Part shown: positions 9,509 to 17,412 of the stretch, one piece after another | How the letters are laid out: each line of letters begins with the position of its first letter | How positions within the stretch are numbered: the first letter of the stretch is position 1 | Source: Neobacillus sp. YX16 | GTDB taxonomy: Bacteria; Bacillota; Bacilli; Bacillales; Cytobacillaceae | Direction: 5' to 3' | Length of the DNA stretch: 64,000 nt | Assembly: GCF_030123505.1 (NCBI RefSeq) | Contig: NZ_CP126115.1 | Coordinates: 3,238,001 to 3,302,000, forward strand | The notes under the pieces: generated by a model | Database searches by the model: none | Told to the model about the DNA's origin: nothing | Seen by the model: the letters and a program-made list of their open reading frames with translations, nothing else | Position numbers and translations under genes: made by a program

Positions 9509-9604
9509 TTTATCACCTATTATCTGAATTATACTACCTGTATAAAAATATACTACATTATTAAGGTACCTATTACAAACCCATAATTTTGTAGTGTTTT
9601 TTTA

Positions 9605-9633
9605 TTGCAAAAAATGAACAACCGGTATATTAT
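9605..9633 (+). promoter_or_regulatory. Predicted sigma-A promoter of MFS exporter gene
   Basis: TTGCAA (9605-9610), a 17-base spacer and TATTAT (9628-9633), about 60 bases before the MFS start codon. The spacer contains the first copy of the repeated operator-like sequence. Confidence 0.55.
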
Positions 9634-9657
9634 TATAAAGCATGAAACAACGGTATA
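9615..9657. promoter_or_regulatory. Candidate TetR operator: two 15-bp direct repeats
   Basis: tgaacaaccggtata (9615-9629) and tgaaacaacggtata (9643-9657) are near-identical repeats 28 bases apart, the first inside the promoter spacer and the second just downstream of the -10. Binding by the divergent TetR protein would block the exporter promoter. Seen directly as repeats; the regulator assignment is inferred from position. Confidence 0.5.
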
Positions 9658-9694
9658 AAAAAATGTACAAAGGGTTTATAGGGGGTATATAAAC

Positions 9695-11224
9695 ATGGAA
9701 CACAGTAAAAATGAAACAAAACGTCCCCCATACGGGATTATTGTAATCCTGATGATTGGGGCATTTATTGCTTTTTTAAATAACACTTTACTTAATATTG
9801 CACTTCCATCCATAATGGCTGATTTAGAAGTAGATGCTTCAACTGTGCAATGGTTAACAACTGGATTTATGTTAGTAAATGGAATATTAATACCAACTAC
9901 TGCATTTTTAATTCAAAAATATTCTGTACGAAAACTTTTCTTAGTTGCCATGGGCTTATTTACAGCAGGAACCATCCTTGCTGGGATGGCACATGTATTT
10001 CCGGTTTTATTAACAGGCAGGATGACGCAGGCAGCGGGTTCAGCGATTATGATGCCACTTTTAATGAATGTCATGTTAGTAAGCTTCCCTATTGAGAAAA
10101 GGGGAGCAGCAATGGGGGTTTTTGGATTAGTTTTAATGGGGGCACCTGCAATTGGACCAACATTATCTGGTTGGTTAATCGAACACTATGACTGGAGAAT
10201 GCTGTTCCACTTTGTAACACCAATTGCCGTGATTGTTCTGTTAATCGGTTTCTTCTTATTAAAGGATAAAAAAGAAAAAGTTGATATTCGCCTTGATTTC
10301 TTATCTGTTTTACTTACAAGCGTGGGATTTGGCGGCTTACTTTATGGGTTCAGTTCAGCCGGAAAGCAAGGCTGGGACAGTCCACAAGTATATTTGACGA
10401 TTGCGATTGGAGCTATTTCATTACTAGTGTCTATCTTACGTCAACTAAAACAAGATCAGCCTATGCTTAATTATAGAATCTTTAGGTACCCAATGTTTGC
10501 ATTATCATCGGTTATCTCAATGGTGCTTACGATGGCCATGTTTTCGGGGATGCTTTTGCTGCCGATTTATGTTCAAACAATACGCGGTATTTCTCCGTTG
10601 GATGCAGGTCTACTGATGCTTCCAGGAGCAATCATAATGGCGCTTATGTCACCAGTTACAGGGAAACTGTTCGACAAATTTGGCGGACGCATTTTAGCTA
10701 TAATTGGTTTAGTCATCACGGTAGTAACCAGCTATCTTTTCAGCCAATTATCACTTGAAACAACGTATACACAATTATTGCTTTTATATTCAGTTCGAAT
10801 GTTGGGGATGTCGATGGTGATGATGCCAGTTTCTACAAATGGGTTAAATCAATTGCCAGCACGTTTTTACCCACATGGTACTGCCATGAACAATACACTT
10901 CAGCAAGTATCTGGAGCAATCGGAACTGCCCTTTTGGTAACTGTCATGTCAAACCGCGCAGAGTCAAAGGCTAAAGAGTTAGGTGAAGCTGCTATGGCAA
11001 ACTTGACTGAGCAGCCAACGGAGGCAGCCTTAGCTCAAATGCAGCAACAAATTATGATGAGCGCCACGTTAGACGGCATCAATTTTGCCTTTTTCGTGTC
11101 CGTCTTTATTGCTGCTGTTGCCCTTATCCTTGCTTTCTTTATGAAACGTGCGAAACAAGCAGAAGATACTATAGAGGAAAACCCAGCAGAAAAAAAAGTA
11201 GTAAATAAACTAGCTGAAAACTAG
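9695..11224 (+). CDS. MFS drug:H+ antiporter, DHA2 (EmrB/QacA/LmrB-like) 14-TM family
   Basis: A 509-residue inner-membrane protein with about 14 hydrophobic segments. FLNNTLLNIALPSIMADL in TM1, the LTTGFMLVNGILIP loop, and a GAPAIGPTLSGWLIEHYDWRMLF antiporter motif C region are typical of DHA2 proton-driven multidrug exporters. Segments 13-14 are followed by a charged C-terminal tail. AGGGGG lies 10-11 bases before the ATG. It is controlled, by arrangement, by the divergent TetR gene. The substrates could be lincosamide-like drugs, dyes or a self-made metabolite; nothing in the sequence decides. Confidence 0.92.
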   Translation: MEHSKNETKRPPYGIIVILMIGAFIAFLNNTLLNIALPSIMADLEVDASTVQWLTTGFMLVNGILIPTTAFLIQKYSVRKLFLVAMGLFTAGTILAGMAHVFPVLLTGRMTQAAGSAIMMPLLMNVMLVSFPIEKRGAAMGVFGLVLMGAPAIGPTLSGWLIEHYDWRMLFHFVTPIAVIVLLIGFFLLKDKKEKVDIRLDFLSVLLTSVGFGGLLYGFSSAGKQGWDSPQVYLTIAIGAISLLVSILRQLKQDQPMLNYRIFRYPMFALSSVISMVLTMAMFSGMLLLPIYVQTIRGISPLDAGLLMLPGAIIMALMSPVTGKLFDKFGGRILAIIGLVITVVTSYLFSQLSLETTYTQLLLLYSVRMLGMSMVMMPVSTNGLNQLPARFYPHGTAMNNTLQQVSGAIGTALLVTVMSNRAESKAKELGEAAMANLTEQPTEAALAQMQQQIMMSATLDGINFAFFVSVFIAAVALILAFFMKRAKQAEDTIEENPAEKKVVNKLAEN

Positions 11225-11236
11225 TATGATACTTCT

Positions 11237-11270
11237 CGTCTAAACTCCATGTGAGTTTAGACGTTTTTTA
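11237..11270 (+). terminator. Terminator of MFS gene
   Basis: A perfect 11-bp stem cgtctaaactc / gagtttagacg (11237-11247, 11253-11263) with a 5-base loop and a T6 tail. Confidence 0.92.
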
Positions 11271-11344
11271 TTGTTGGAAATTTGCTTTTTTATTTTACAT
11301 AACTATATAGTTAAAGTGGGATTGTTTTAATAGGAGGATATTAA

Positions 11345-11818
11345 ATGGAAAACAAATTAAATTCAAATTTTACTGATGCTTATATTGAACGATGCAGCAA
11401 GGAAACTGAAACGATGATTGCCAATGAATCGTCCAATTTTTTAAACCAGACTATTGCATACCTAAAAGAACATAAAAATGAATTTATTTATGTAGAGTCT
11501 ATATTGTTTGAACAAATCGGTGTTGAGGGTGTGTCACTTGAGGCTGATGATGTTTTTGGTACATACGATGTCATGCTTGGATTAAAGCTTCAAAAAAAGT
11601 TTGAAAAGATGTTAAAGGAACAGCTGAATAACTCTTTACAGGGCGATGAAGGAAAGTTTGATCTAATGTTTAGCTATGATGATGGCTTATGGGATTTAAA
11701 TTTTGCCCTGAATTATGTGGATGGGTATACAGAGAATCTGACTATTCATGAGGCCTTTCAGTTAATACATCAGTTTTTAAATACTTTAGTCAATACAATT
11801 AAACTAACAACCAGCTGA
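11345..11818 (+). CDS. Hypothetical cytoplasmic protein
   Basis: A 157-residue acidic protein that I do not recognise. It has no signal peptide, membrane segment or metal motif; the sequence is mostly helical with an SYDDGLWDLNFALNYVDGY beta-rich stretch in the last third. TAGGAGGATATTAA precedes the ATG, and a terminator whose loop contains the stop codon follows, so it looks like a real single-gene unit. It may be restricted to Bacillaceae, which is a guess from the lack of any recognised domain. Confidence 0.65.
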   Translation: MENKLNSNFTDAYIERCSKETETMIANESSNFLNQTIAYLKEHKNEFIYVESILFEQIGVEGVSLEADDVFGTYDVMLGLKLQKKFEKMLKEQLNNSLQGDEGKFDLMFSYDDGLWDLNFALNYVDGYTENLTIHEAFQLIHQFLNTLVNTIKLTTS

Positions 11819-11835
11819 AATATGCTGGTTGTTTT
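11806..11835 (+). terminator. Terminator overlapping stop codon of the 157-residue gene
   Basis: Arms aacaaccagc (11806-11815) and gctggttgtt (11824-11833) with a short T-run; the TGA stop (11816-11818) sits in the loop. Confidence 0.8.
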
Positions 11836-11863
11836 GCTTGCATGGATGACAATAATCCATACG

Positions 11864-12481
11864 TTACTTTGTCTTAAATCTAAGTACTGTTTTTAATTTT
11901 GTTGCTTCAGTTTTTCTTGGGTCACTTATGTAGATTTCACGATGCCTTTTGTCTGTACGGGTTATATTATTGGCAGAACAAAAGTCATGCATTTTTGAAA
12001 ATGTTTCAGGTTCACTGTCATAATCTCCTATGTGCATACATTGGACACATAAGCCCTCTTCAATTTCTTCAAACTTAGCAGATAATAACAAGTCCTCTGA
12101 GATTTTTTTTGCAGATAATTCTTTCGCCATTGAAAATAAATCATCTGACACAAAATCTGGCTGTCGAATCATTAGTTTATAAACCAACCTGTCTTTGTCT
12201 AGCTGTTCTAATTGTCTTCCAACTTCATCCAAGTCCCAAACACCTTCTAAAGGAAAAACAGTATATTCAAAATAACCCTCGGGGGTTGTTCCTTTTTTTG
12301 GGAGCATTCGTATTGCATAAGATAATGCATATAAAGCCTCAACACTTTCCTTAAAAGCTTCGCTGTTAGGATTTCCTTTTCCCATTAATGTAAAGTATTT
12401 CAACGGTGGTACAACAATCTTAGTTGGTTTGGCAGAAGGCAGGTATAGTTCTTTTTCTTTTTTTCGCCATTCATATTTCAT
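11864..12481 (-). CDS. GyrI-like small-molecule-binding domain protein
   Basis: This 205-residue protein resembles the stand-alone GyrI-like/SOUL-barrel proteins (COG4832 type): an early PPLKYFTLMGKGNPNSEAF stretch, EYTVFPLEGVWDL, and a late CVQCMHIGDYDSEPETF segment followed by HREIYISDPRKTE. These proteins bind hydrophobic small molecules without an attached DNA-binding domain, and the role here is unknown. AAAGGATGATG precedes the ATG. It stands alone next to the 608-base gap before the pyrimidine operon. Confidence 0.85.
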   Translation of the reverse strand: MKYEWRKKEKELYLPSAKPTKIVVPPLKYFTLMGKGNPNSEAFKESVEALYALSYAIRMLPKKGTTPEGYFEYTVFPLEGVWDLDEVGRQLEQLDKDRLVYKLMIRQPDFVSDDLFSMAKELSAKKISEDLLLSAKFEEIEEGLCVQCMHIGDYDSEPETFSKMHDFCSANNITRTDKRHREIYISDPRKTEATKLKTVLRFKTK

Positions 12482-13089
12482 GGAACATCATCCTTTGTTT
12501 ATTCATGTATTGAATATGGTATATTTTACAATTATAGTTCAAATAGCAGGATAAACAAAGTGAATGTTGGGGAGGAGAAATTACCCTCTGCTAGTTTTTG
12601 GTGCTACTTTAATAATTGTTCATATACAAAACATTCGGCAAATAATTTGCGAATGTCGAGAACTTATTTGGAAAAAAAACTGTGATTGGTTGAAAATCCA
12701 CTTACACATTAACTTCATTTTTCCTTTATACTCATTGAGTTTAAGTTATTTTTAAAAAAGCCAATTACCTCAAATATATTCATAATAAGTTCGATGGAAT
12801 TTTACAAAATTTTTTGTTCATTTGTGATAAATTGGTAAAAGGTTAACTATGGTACAAGAATATCTTTCATTTATCTACTACAGAAATCATCGATTTTTCC
12901 CTTCAAATCATCATCAAATATTATGGATTCGCATAAATGTTATATAGAATCTAGTTCACATACTGGATAGTAGAATACAAGCACTATTTTACAGATTGTA
13001 TGATGTAATGAATTTTTTGCTGCCTGTAAAATGAAAACCATATGCAGAATTTTCAGTAAATTAACTTTTGAATAAAGGAGGGTTTTTTA
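12482..13089. other. 608-base intergenic region upstream of the pyrimidine operon
   Basis: No convincing gene is seen; a 63-codon frame at 12564-12755 lacks a family resemblance and credible context. The stretch is about three quarters A+T and holds one clear dyad (12631-12656) and several TATAAT-like hexamers. It probably carries the promoter and operator region of preT, but I cannot assign a unique promoter. Confidence 0.5.
12631..12656. promoter_or_regulatory. Dyad symmetry, candidate operator
   Basis: acattcggcaaa and tttgcgaatgt are inverted copies differing by one extra G, separated by two bases. There is no T-run after it, so it is unlikely to be a terminator. It lies 434 bases before the preT start, so it may serve an unseen promoter. 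Confidence 0.35.
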
Positions 13090-14454
13090 TTGGAAAAAAT
13101 ACAGCGGATCTCCAATACCAATCTGGAATTAAACTTTCAGGAAGTAGAACGTCCTCTTTCACATCAAGATGCGTTGGAAGAATCTAATCGCTGCCTGTAT
13201 TGCTATGATGCACCTTGTATTAAGGCCTGTCCGACAGGCATTGATATTCCCACTTTTATAAAAAAAATAACGACAGGAAATTTACTCGGTTCTGCCAAAA
13301 CTATTATGACTTCCAATCCAGTTGGTGCAAGCTGCGCTAGGGTGTGTCCAACGGAGGAGCTGTGTGAAGGGGCATGTGTCTTAAACCATTCCACAAAACC
13401 AATTATGATTGGAAACCTTCAGAGATATGCTACAGATTGGGCTATTAAAAATGAACAAACTCTTTTTCAACCTGGAACAGCTAATGGTAAATCTGTTGCT
13501 GTTGTTGGCGGTGGACCAGCAGGACTTTCAGCCGCTCGGGAATTAGCCAGATTTGGATATGAAGTGACGATATTTGAAGCTGCAGAAAAAGCTGGCGGTT
13601 TAAATACTTATGGAATAGTCTCATTCAGGCTTCCACAGGCAATATCTTATTGGGAAGTAGAACAAGTTGAAAAGCTGAATGTCACAATCAAAACAAACAC
13701 AAGGGTTGGAAAGGATATTTCCATAAAGGACCTACTTGGAAAATTCGATTGCATTGTGTTAGCGGTGGGGATGGCACATGTACCTGACTTAGGTATTGAA
13801 GGAGAAGACCTAGAAGGAGTCTACGATGCCATTGAGTTTGTAAAGGAAACAAAAAGTGGAAGATTATCGAATGATTTTGTCGGAAAGCAAGCCGTTGTCA
13901 TCGGTGCAGGAAATACCGCAATAGATGGTGCAACCTGTTCTGTACGTTTAGGTGCGGAAAATGTAAAAATCCTATATCGTCGAACAAAGGAAGAAATGAC
14001 TGCCTATGATTTTGAATATGAATTTGCCAAACAAGACGGTGTTGAATTTCGCTGGTTAACAGCACCGAAGAGAATTATAGGAGATGAAAATGGAAAGGTG
14101 ACAGGGATTGAATGTTTAAAAATGAAGCTTGGTGAACCAGACCAAGACGGACGGAGAAGACCTCATCCTGTTGAAGGCTCTGAATATGTCATACCGGCAG
14201 ACGCAGTCATCAAAGCAATCGGACAAACAAGGCATTTGGAACTAATTAAAGGCTTTGGACTGGAACATGATAGTGGTGTGGTATATGTAAATAAAGAAAC
14301 CTATCAAACTTCTAATCCTAAAATATATGCTTGCGGTGATGTTGTTTTTGGAAAAGGCAAAGGGGACGCCATGGTTGTTACCGCAGCTCAACAAGGAAAA
14401 CTAGCTGCCTTTACCATTCATAAGCAATTTACGGCAGTGGAAACAGCAAAGTAA
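13090..14454 (+). CDS. preT: NAD-dependent dihydropyrimidine dehydrogenase, PreT subunit
   Basis: A 454-residue flavoprotein that passes electrons from NAD(P)H to PreA for uracil/thymine reduction. Two N-terminal Fe-S cysteine groups are seen (CLYCYDAPCIKACP and CARVCPTEELCEGAC), then an FAD Rossmann motif VVGGGPAGLSAAREL near 138-152 and an NAD motif VVIGAGNTAIDGAT near 265-278, as in the GltD/DPD-N family. The start is TTG with AAAGGAGGG upstream. It heads an operon running through the transaminase gene at 20644. A cre-like box lies after its stop codon. Confidence 0.93.
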   Translation: MEKIQRISNTNLELNFQEVERPLSHQDALEESNRCLYCYDAPCIKACPTGIDIPTFIKKITTGNLLGSAKTIMTSNPVGASCARVCPTEELCEGACVLNHSTKPIMIGNLQRYATDWAIKNEQTLFQPGTANGKSVAVVGGGPAGLSAARELARFGYEVTIFEAAEKAGGLNTYGIVSFRLPQAISYWEVEQVEKLNVTIKTNTRVGKDISIKDLLGKFDCIVLAVGMAHVPDLGIEGEDLEGVYDAIEFVKETKSGRLSNDFVGKQAVVIGAGNTAIDGATCSVRLGAENVKILYRRTKEEMTAYDFEYEFAKQDGVEFRWLTAPKRIIGDENGKVTGIECLKMKLGEPDQDGRRRPHPVEGSEYVIPADAVIKAIGQTRHLELIKGFGLEHDSGVVYVNKETYQTSNPKIYACGDVVFGKGKGDAMVVTAAQQGKLAAFTIHKQFTAVETAK

Positions 14455-14479
14455 ATGACCAAATCAAAAGATATAAATA

Positions 14480-14493
14480 TGTAAGCGCTTTCC
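14480..14493 (+). promoter_or_regulatory. cre-like CcpA box between preT and preA
   Basis: tgtaagcgctttcc matches the Bacillus catabolite-responsive consensus TGWAARCGYTWNCW at all but the last position. It lies 26 bases after the preT stop and 40 before preA, where CcpA could act as an intra-operon roadblock. Inferred from sequence match. Confidence 0.5.
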
Positions 14494-14532
14494 AGCATTA
14501 AAGCATTTCTATTTTAAAGGGGTGAATTCAAT

Positions 14533-15819
14533 ATGGCTGATTTGAGTATTAATCTCGCAGGGATAAAATCCCCCAACCCATTTTGGCTAGCTTCAGCACC
14601 CCCTACCAATTCAGGGTATCAGGTTCAGAGAGCCTTTGAAGCAGGTTGGGGCGGGGCAGTTTGGAAAACATTAGGTGACCCAATTTTGAATGTTTCCTCT
14701 AGGTTTGCAGCCATAGGTTTTAACGGACAACGGGTGGCGGGGTTCAATAATATTGAATTGATAACCGACCGGCCCTTAGATGTGAATTTAAAAGAAATCT
14801 ATGAAACAAAAAAAAGATTTCCTAACCATGCGATTATCGCATCCTTAATGATGGAGCCAAAGCAAGAAAAGTGGCACGAATTAGTTAAGCGTGTAGAAGA
14901 TGTCGGAGTTGACGGTCTCGAATTAAACTTTGGCTGTCCTCATGGTATGGCTGAACGTGGAATGGGTTCTGCTTCTGGTCAAGTACCAGCACTTGTAGAA
15001 CGTCAGACCTATTGGGTAAAAGAGGTGGCAAAAACACCTGTTATCGTAAAATTAACACCAAACATTACGGATATTACAGCTACGGCTGAAGCAGCATGTA
15101 ATGGTGGTGCGGATGCCATTAGTATGATAAACACGATTAATAGTTTGATGGGGGTAGACCTTGATACATGGAATACCATCCCTCATGTTGCAGGAAAGGG
15201 GGCACATGGAGGCTATTGTGGTCCTGCAGTTAAACCGATTGCTCTTAATATGGTGGCGGAATGTGCACGTCATGCAAATATAAACGTTCCAATATCAGGA
15301 ATTGGAGGGATCTCCAACTGGCAGGATGCCGTTGAGTTCATGTTAATGGGTGCTGCAGGTGTGCAAATTTGTACCGCTGCCATGCACCACGGATTCCGTA
15401 TTGTCGAGGACATGATTGAGGGACTTAGTCATTACTTAGATAGTAAGGGGATAAAGTCGGTATCTGAAATCATTGGAAAAACTCTTCCAAGGTATTCGGA
15501 TTGGGGAAATTTAGATCTTAACTATAATATTGTCGCAAAAATCAATACGGATGTTTGTATCAACTGTAATAAGTGCCATATTGCCTGTGAGGACACATCC
15601 CATCAATGTATCGATAGGTTAACTGACGAGAACGGTAGAAGTTATCTAAAAGTTAGAGAAGAAGATTGTGTTGGCTGTAATTTATGTTCCATTGTCTGCC
15701 CGGTAGACGGGGCAATCGATATGGTCGAAGTGGCGAATGAAATACCGCCGATGACATGGAACGAAAGACAGTCAGCCTTGAGTCTTGCACCAGAATGCAA
15801 GATTGATAGTAACAAATGA
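14533..15819 (+). CDS. preA: NAD-dependent dihydropyrimidine dehydrogenase, PreA subunit
   Basis: A 428-residue FMN enzyme that reduces uracil or thymine to the 5,6-dihydro form with PreT. A DHOD-like TIM barrel covers about 1-320, with LNFGCPHGMAERGMGSASGQ starting at 131. The position of the catalytic cysteine of mammalian DPD (LACGQ) reads SASGQ (Ser148), as bacterial homologues often differ there. Two [4Fe-4S] motifs close the protein: CINCNKCHIACEDTSHQC and CVGCNLCSIVCP. AAAGGGGTGAA precedes the ATG. It follows preT by 78 bases and is 15 bases before the hydantoinase gene. Confidence 0.93.
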   Translation: MADLSINLAGIKSPNPFWLASAPPTNSGYQVQRAFEAGWGGAVWKTLGDPILNVSSRFAAIGFNGQRVAGFNNIELITDRPLDVNLKEIYETKKRFPNHAIIASLMMEPKQEKWHELVKRVEDVGVDGLELNFGCPHGMAERGMGSASGQVPALVERQTYWVKEVAKTPVIVKLTPNITDITATAEAACNGGADAISMINTINSLMGVDLDTWNTIPHVAGKGAHGGYCGPAVKPIALNMVAECARHANINVPISGIGGISNWQDAVEFMLMGAAGVQICTAAMHHGFRIVEDMIEGLSHYLDSKGIKSVSEIIGKTLPRYSDWGNLDLNYNIVAKINTDVCINCNKCHIACEDTSHQCIDRLTDENGRSYLKVREEDCVGCNLCSIVCPVDGAIDMVEVANEIPPMTWNERQSALSLAPECKIDSNK

Positions 15820-15834
15820 GAAGGGAGAAATCGT

Positions 15835-17253
15835 ATGAAGAAGTTGATAAAAAATGGAACGATTGTAACAGCAGCAGATACCTTTACAGCAGAAATTTTA
15901 ATAGAAGAAGGAAAAATCTCTCAAATTGGCAACAATCTTTCAGCAAATGGCGCTGAAGTTATCGACGCAAAGGGCTGTCTCATTTTTCCTGGGGGCATTG
16001 ACCCGCATACCCATTTAGATATGCCTTTTGGAGGAACCGTGACAAAGGATGATTTCGAAACAGGCACCATTGCTGCAGCTTTTGGCGGGACGACAACGAT
16101 AATCGATTTTTGCTTAACAAGTAAAGGTGACTCGTTAAAAAATGCAATTCAAACCTGGCATGCAAAATCTAAAGAAAAAGCTGTCATAGATTATGGTTTT
16201 CATTTAATGATATCGGAGATCAATGAGAATGTATTGAATGAACTTCCTTATGTGATTAATGGAGAAGGTATCACCTCTTTCAAGGTGTTTATGGCTTACA
16301 AAAACGTTCTCCAAGCAGATGATGAAACGCTTTTCCGAACGCTTGTCTCTGCAAAGGAACATGGAGCACTTGTCATGGTTCATGCAGAAAATGGGGATGT
16401 AATCGATTATTTAACGAAAAAGGCAGTCGCAGAAGGAAATAGAACCCCAATTTATCACGCTTTAACAAGACCACCAGAATTAGAGGGAGAAGCAACGGGA
16501 AGAGCTGCAAAACTGACTGGGCTGGCAAACTCGCAATTATATGTGGTTCACGTATCTTGTGCGGATGCGGTTGAAAAAATTGCCGAAGCACGGAGTAAGG
16601 GCTTTGATGTTTGGGGTGAAACCTGCCCACAGTATTTAGTTCTTGATCAAAGTTACCTAGAAAGACCAAATTTTGAAGGTGCCAAATATGTCTGGTCTCC
16701 TCCGTTACGAGAAAAATGGAATCAAGAAGCACTGTGGAATGCGTTAAAAAGCGGTCAACTTCAAACACTTGGATCTGATCAATGCTCGTTTGATTTTAAA
16801 GGACAAAAGGATTTAGGAAGGGATGATTTTACTAAGATTCCAAATGGCGGGCCAATTATTGAAGACCGTCTATCTATATTATTCTCTGAGGGGGTGAGAA
16901 AGGGACGTATAAGTCTTAATCAGTTTGTTGATCTTACATCCACAAAAGCCGCAAAGTTATTTGGCTTATATCCGAAAAAAGGCAGTATTGCAATTGGGTC
17001 TGATGCTGATATTGTCATTTTTGATCCACAGGCAGAGCGTGTCATTTCCGCTGAAACGCATCATATGGCAGTCGATTATAATGCCTTTGAAGGAATGAAA
17101 GTCACGGGAGAGCCCGTTTCCGTTTTATCTCGAGGTGAATTTGTCGTTCGTGATAAACAGTTTGTAGGAAAACCAGGTACCGGACAATATTTAAAGAGAG
17201 CCAAATACAATGGGTATACTCCAATAAACCAAAATGAAACCTTATCCATTTAG
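15835..17253 (+). CDS. hydA: Dihydropyrimidinase (D-hydantoinase)
   Basis: A 472-residue cyclic amidohydrolase that opens dihydrouracil/dihydrothymine to N-carbamoyl-beta-amino acids (and 5-substituted hydantoins). The binuclear metal site is complete: H58 and H60 (DPHTHLD), K150 as the carboxylated lysine (TSFKVFMAYKN), H183 (MVHAEN), H239 (VVHVSC) and D315 (GSDQCSF). AAGGGAGAAATCGT precedes the ATG, 15 bases after preA. The pathway position fits the operon exactly. A 13-bp stem-loop without T-run follows. Confidence 0.95.
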   Translation: MKKLIKNGTIVTAADTFTAEILIEEGKISQIGNNLSANGAEVIDAKGCLIFPGGIDPHTHLDMPFGGTVTKDDFETGTIAAAFGGTTTIIDFCLTSKGDSLKNAIQTWHAKSKEKAVIDYGFHLMISEINENVLNELPYVINGEGITSFKVFMAYKNVLQADDETLFRTLVSAKEHGALVMVHAENGDVIDYLTKKAVAEGNRTPIYHALTRPPELEGEATGRAAKLTGLANSQLYVVHVSCADAVEKIAEARSKGFDVWGETCPQYLVLDQSYLERPNFEGAKYVWSPPLREKWNQEALWNALKSGQLQTLGSDQCSFDFKGQKDLGRDDFTKIPNGGPIIEDRLSILFSEGVRKGRISLNQFVDLTSTKAAKLFGLYPKKGSIAIGSDADIVIFDPQAERVISAETHHMAVDYNAFEGMKVTGEPVSVLSRGEFVVRDKQFVGKPGTGQYLKRAKYNGYTPINQNETLSI

Positions 17254-17301
17254 CAGCATTATATAGAAAATTATTTTCTCCATTCATTGTTGAACGACTC
17301 C

Positions 17302-17331
17302 TGCAATTGCTTGCTTATGCAGGCAATTGCA
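17302..17331 (+). other. Strong stem-loop between hydA and the permease gene
   Basis: tgcaattgcttgc and gcaggcaattgca pair over 13 bp (one G-U) around the loop ttat. No T-run follows (ctttaaaacc), so it is more likely an RNA stability or processing element or weak attenuator than a terminator. Confidence 0.55.
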
Positions 17332-17412
17332 CTTTAAAACCTCTGTTGGAAATTGGTATTTGAATTTAAATGGTTAAATTCTTTTATCTTAAACCGAATA
17401 AGGAGTGTTCAT

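Noticed and set aside
12564..12755. 63-codon plus-strand frame in the gap before preT
   Set aside because: No ribosome site at its ATG, AT-rich random-looking product and a dyad within the frame.
16373..16768. 131-codon minus-strand open frame inside hydA
   Set aside because: It is a shadow of the dihydropyrimidinase reading frame, with no start signal or family resemblance.
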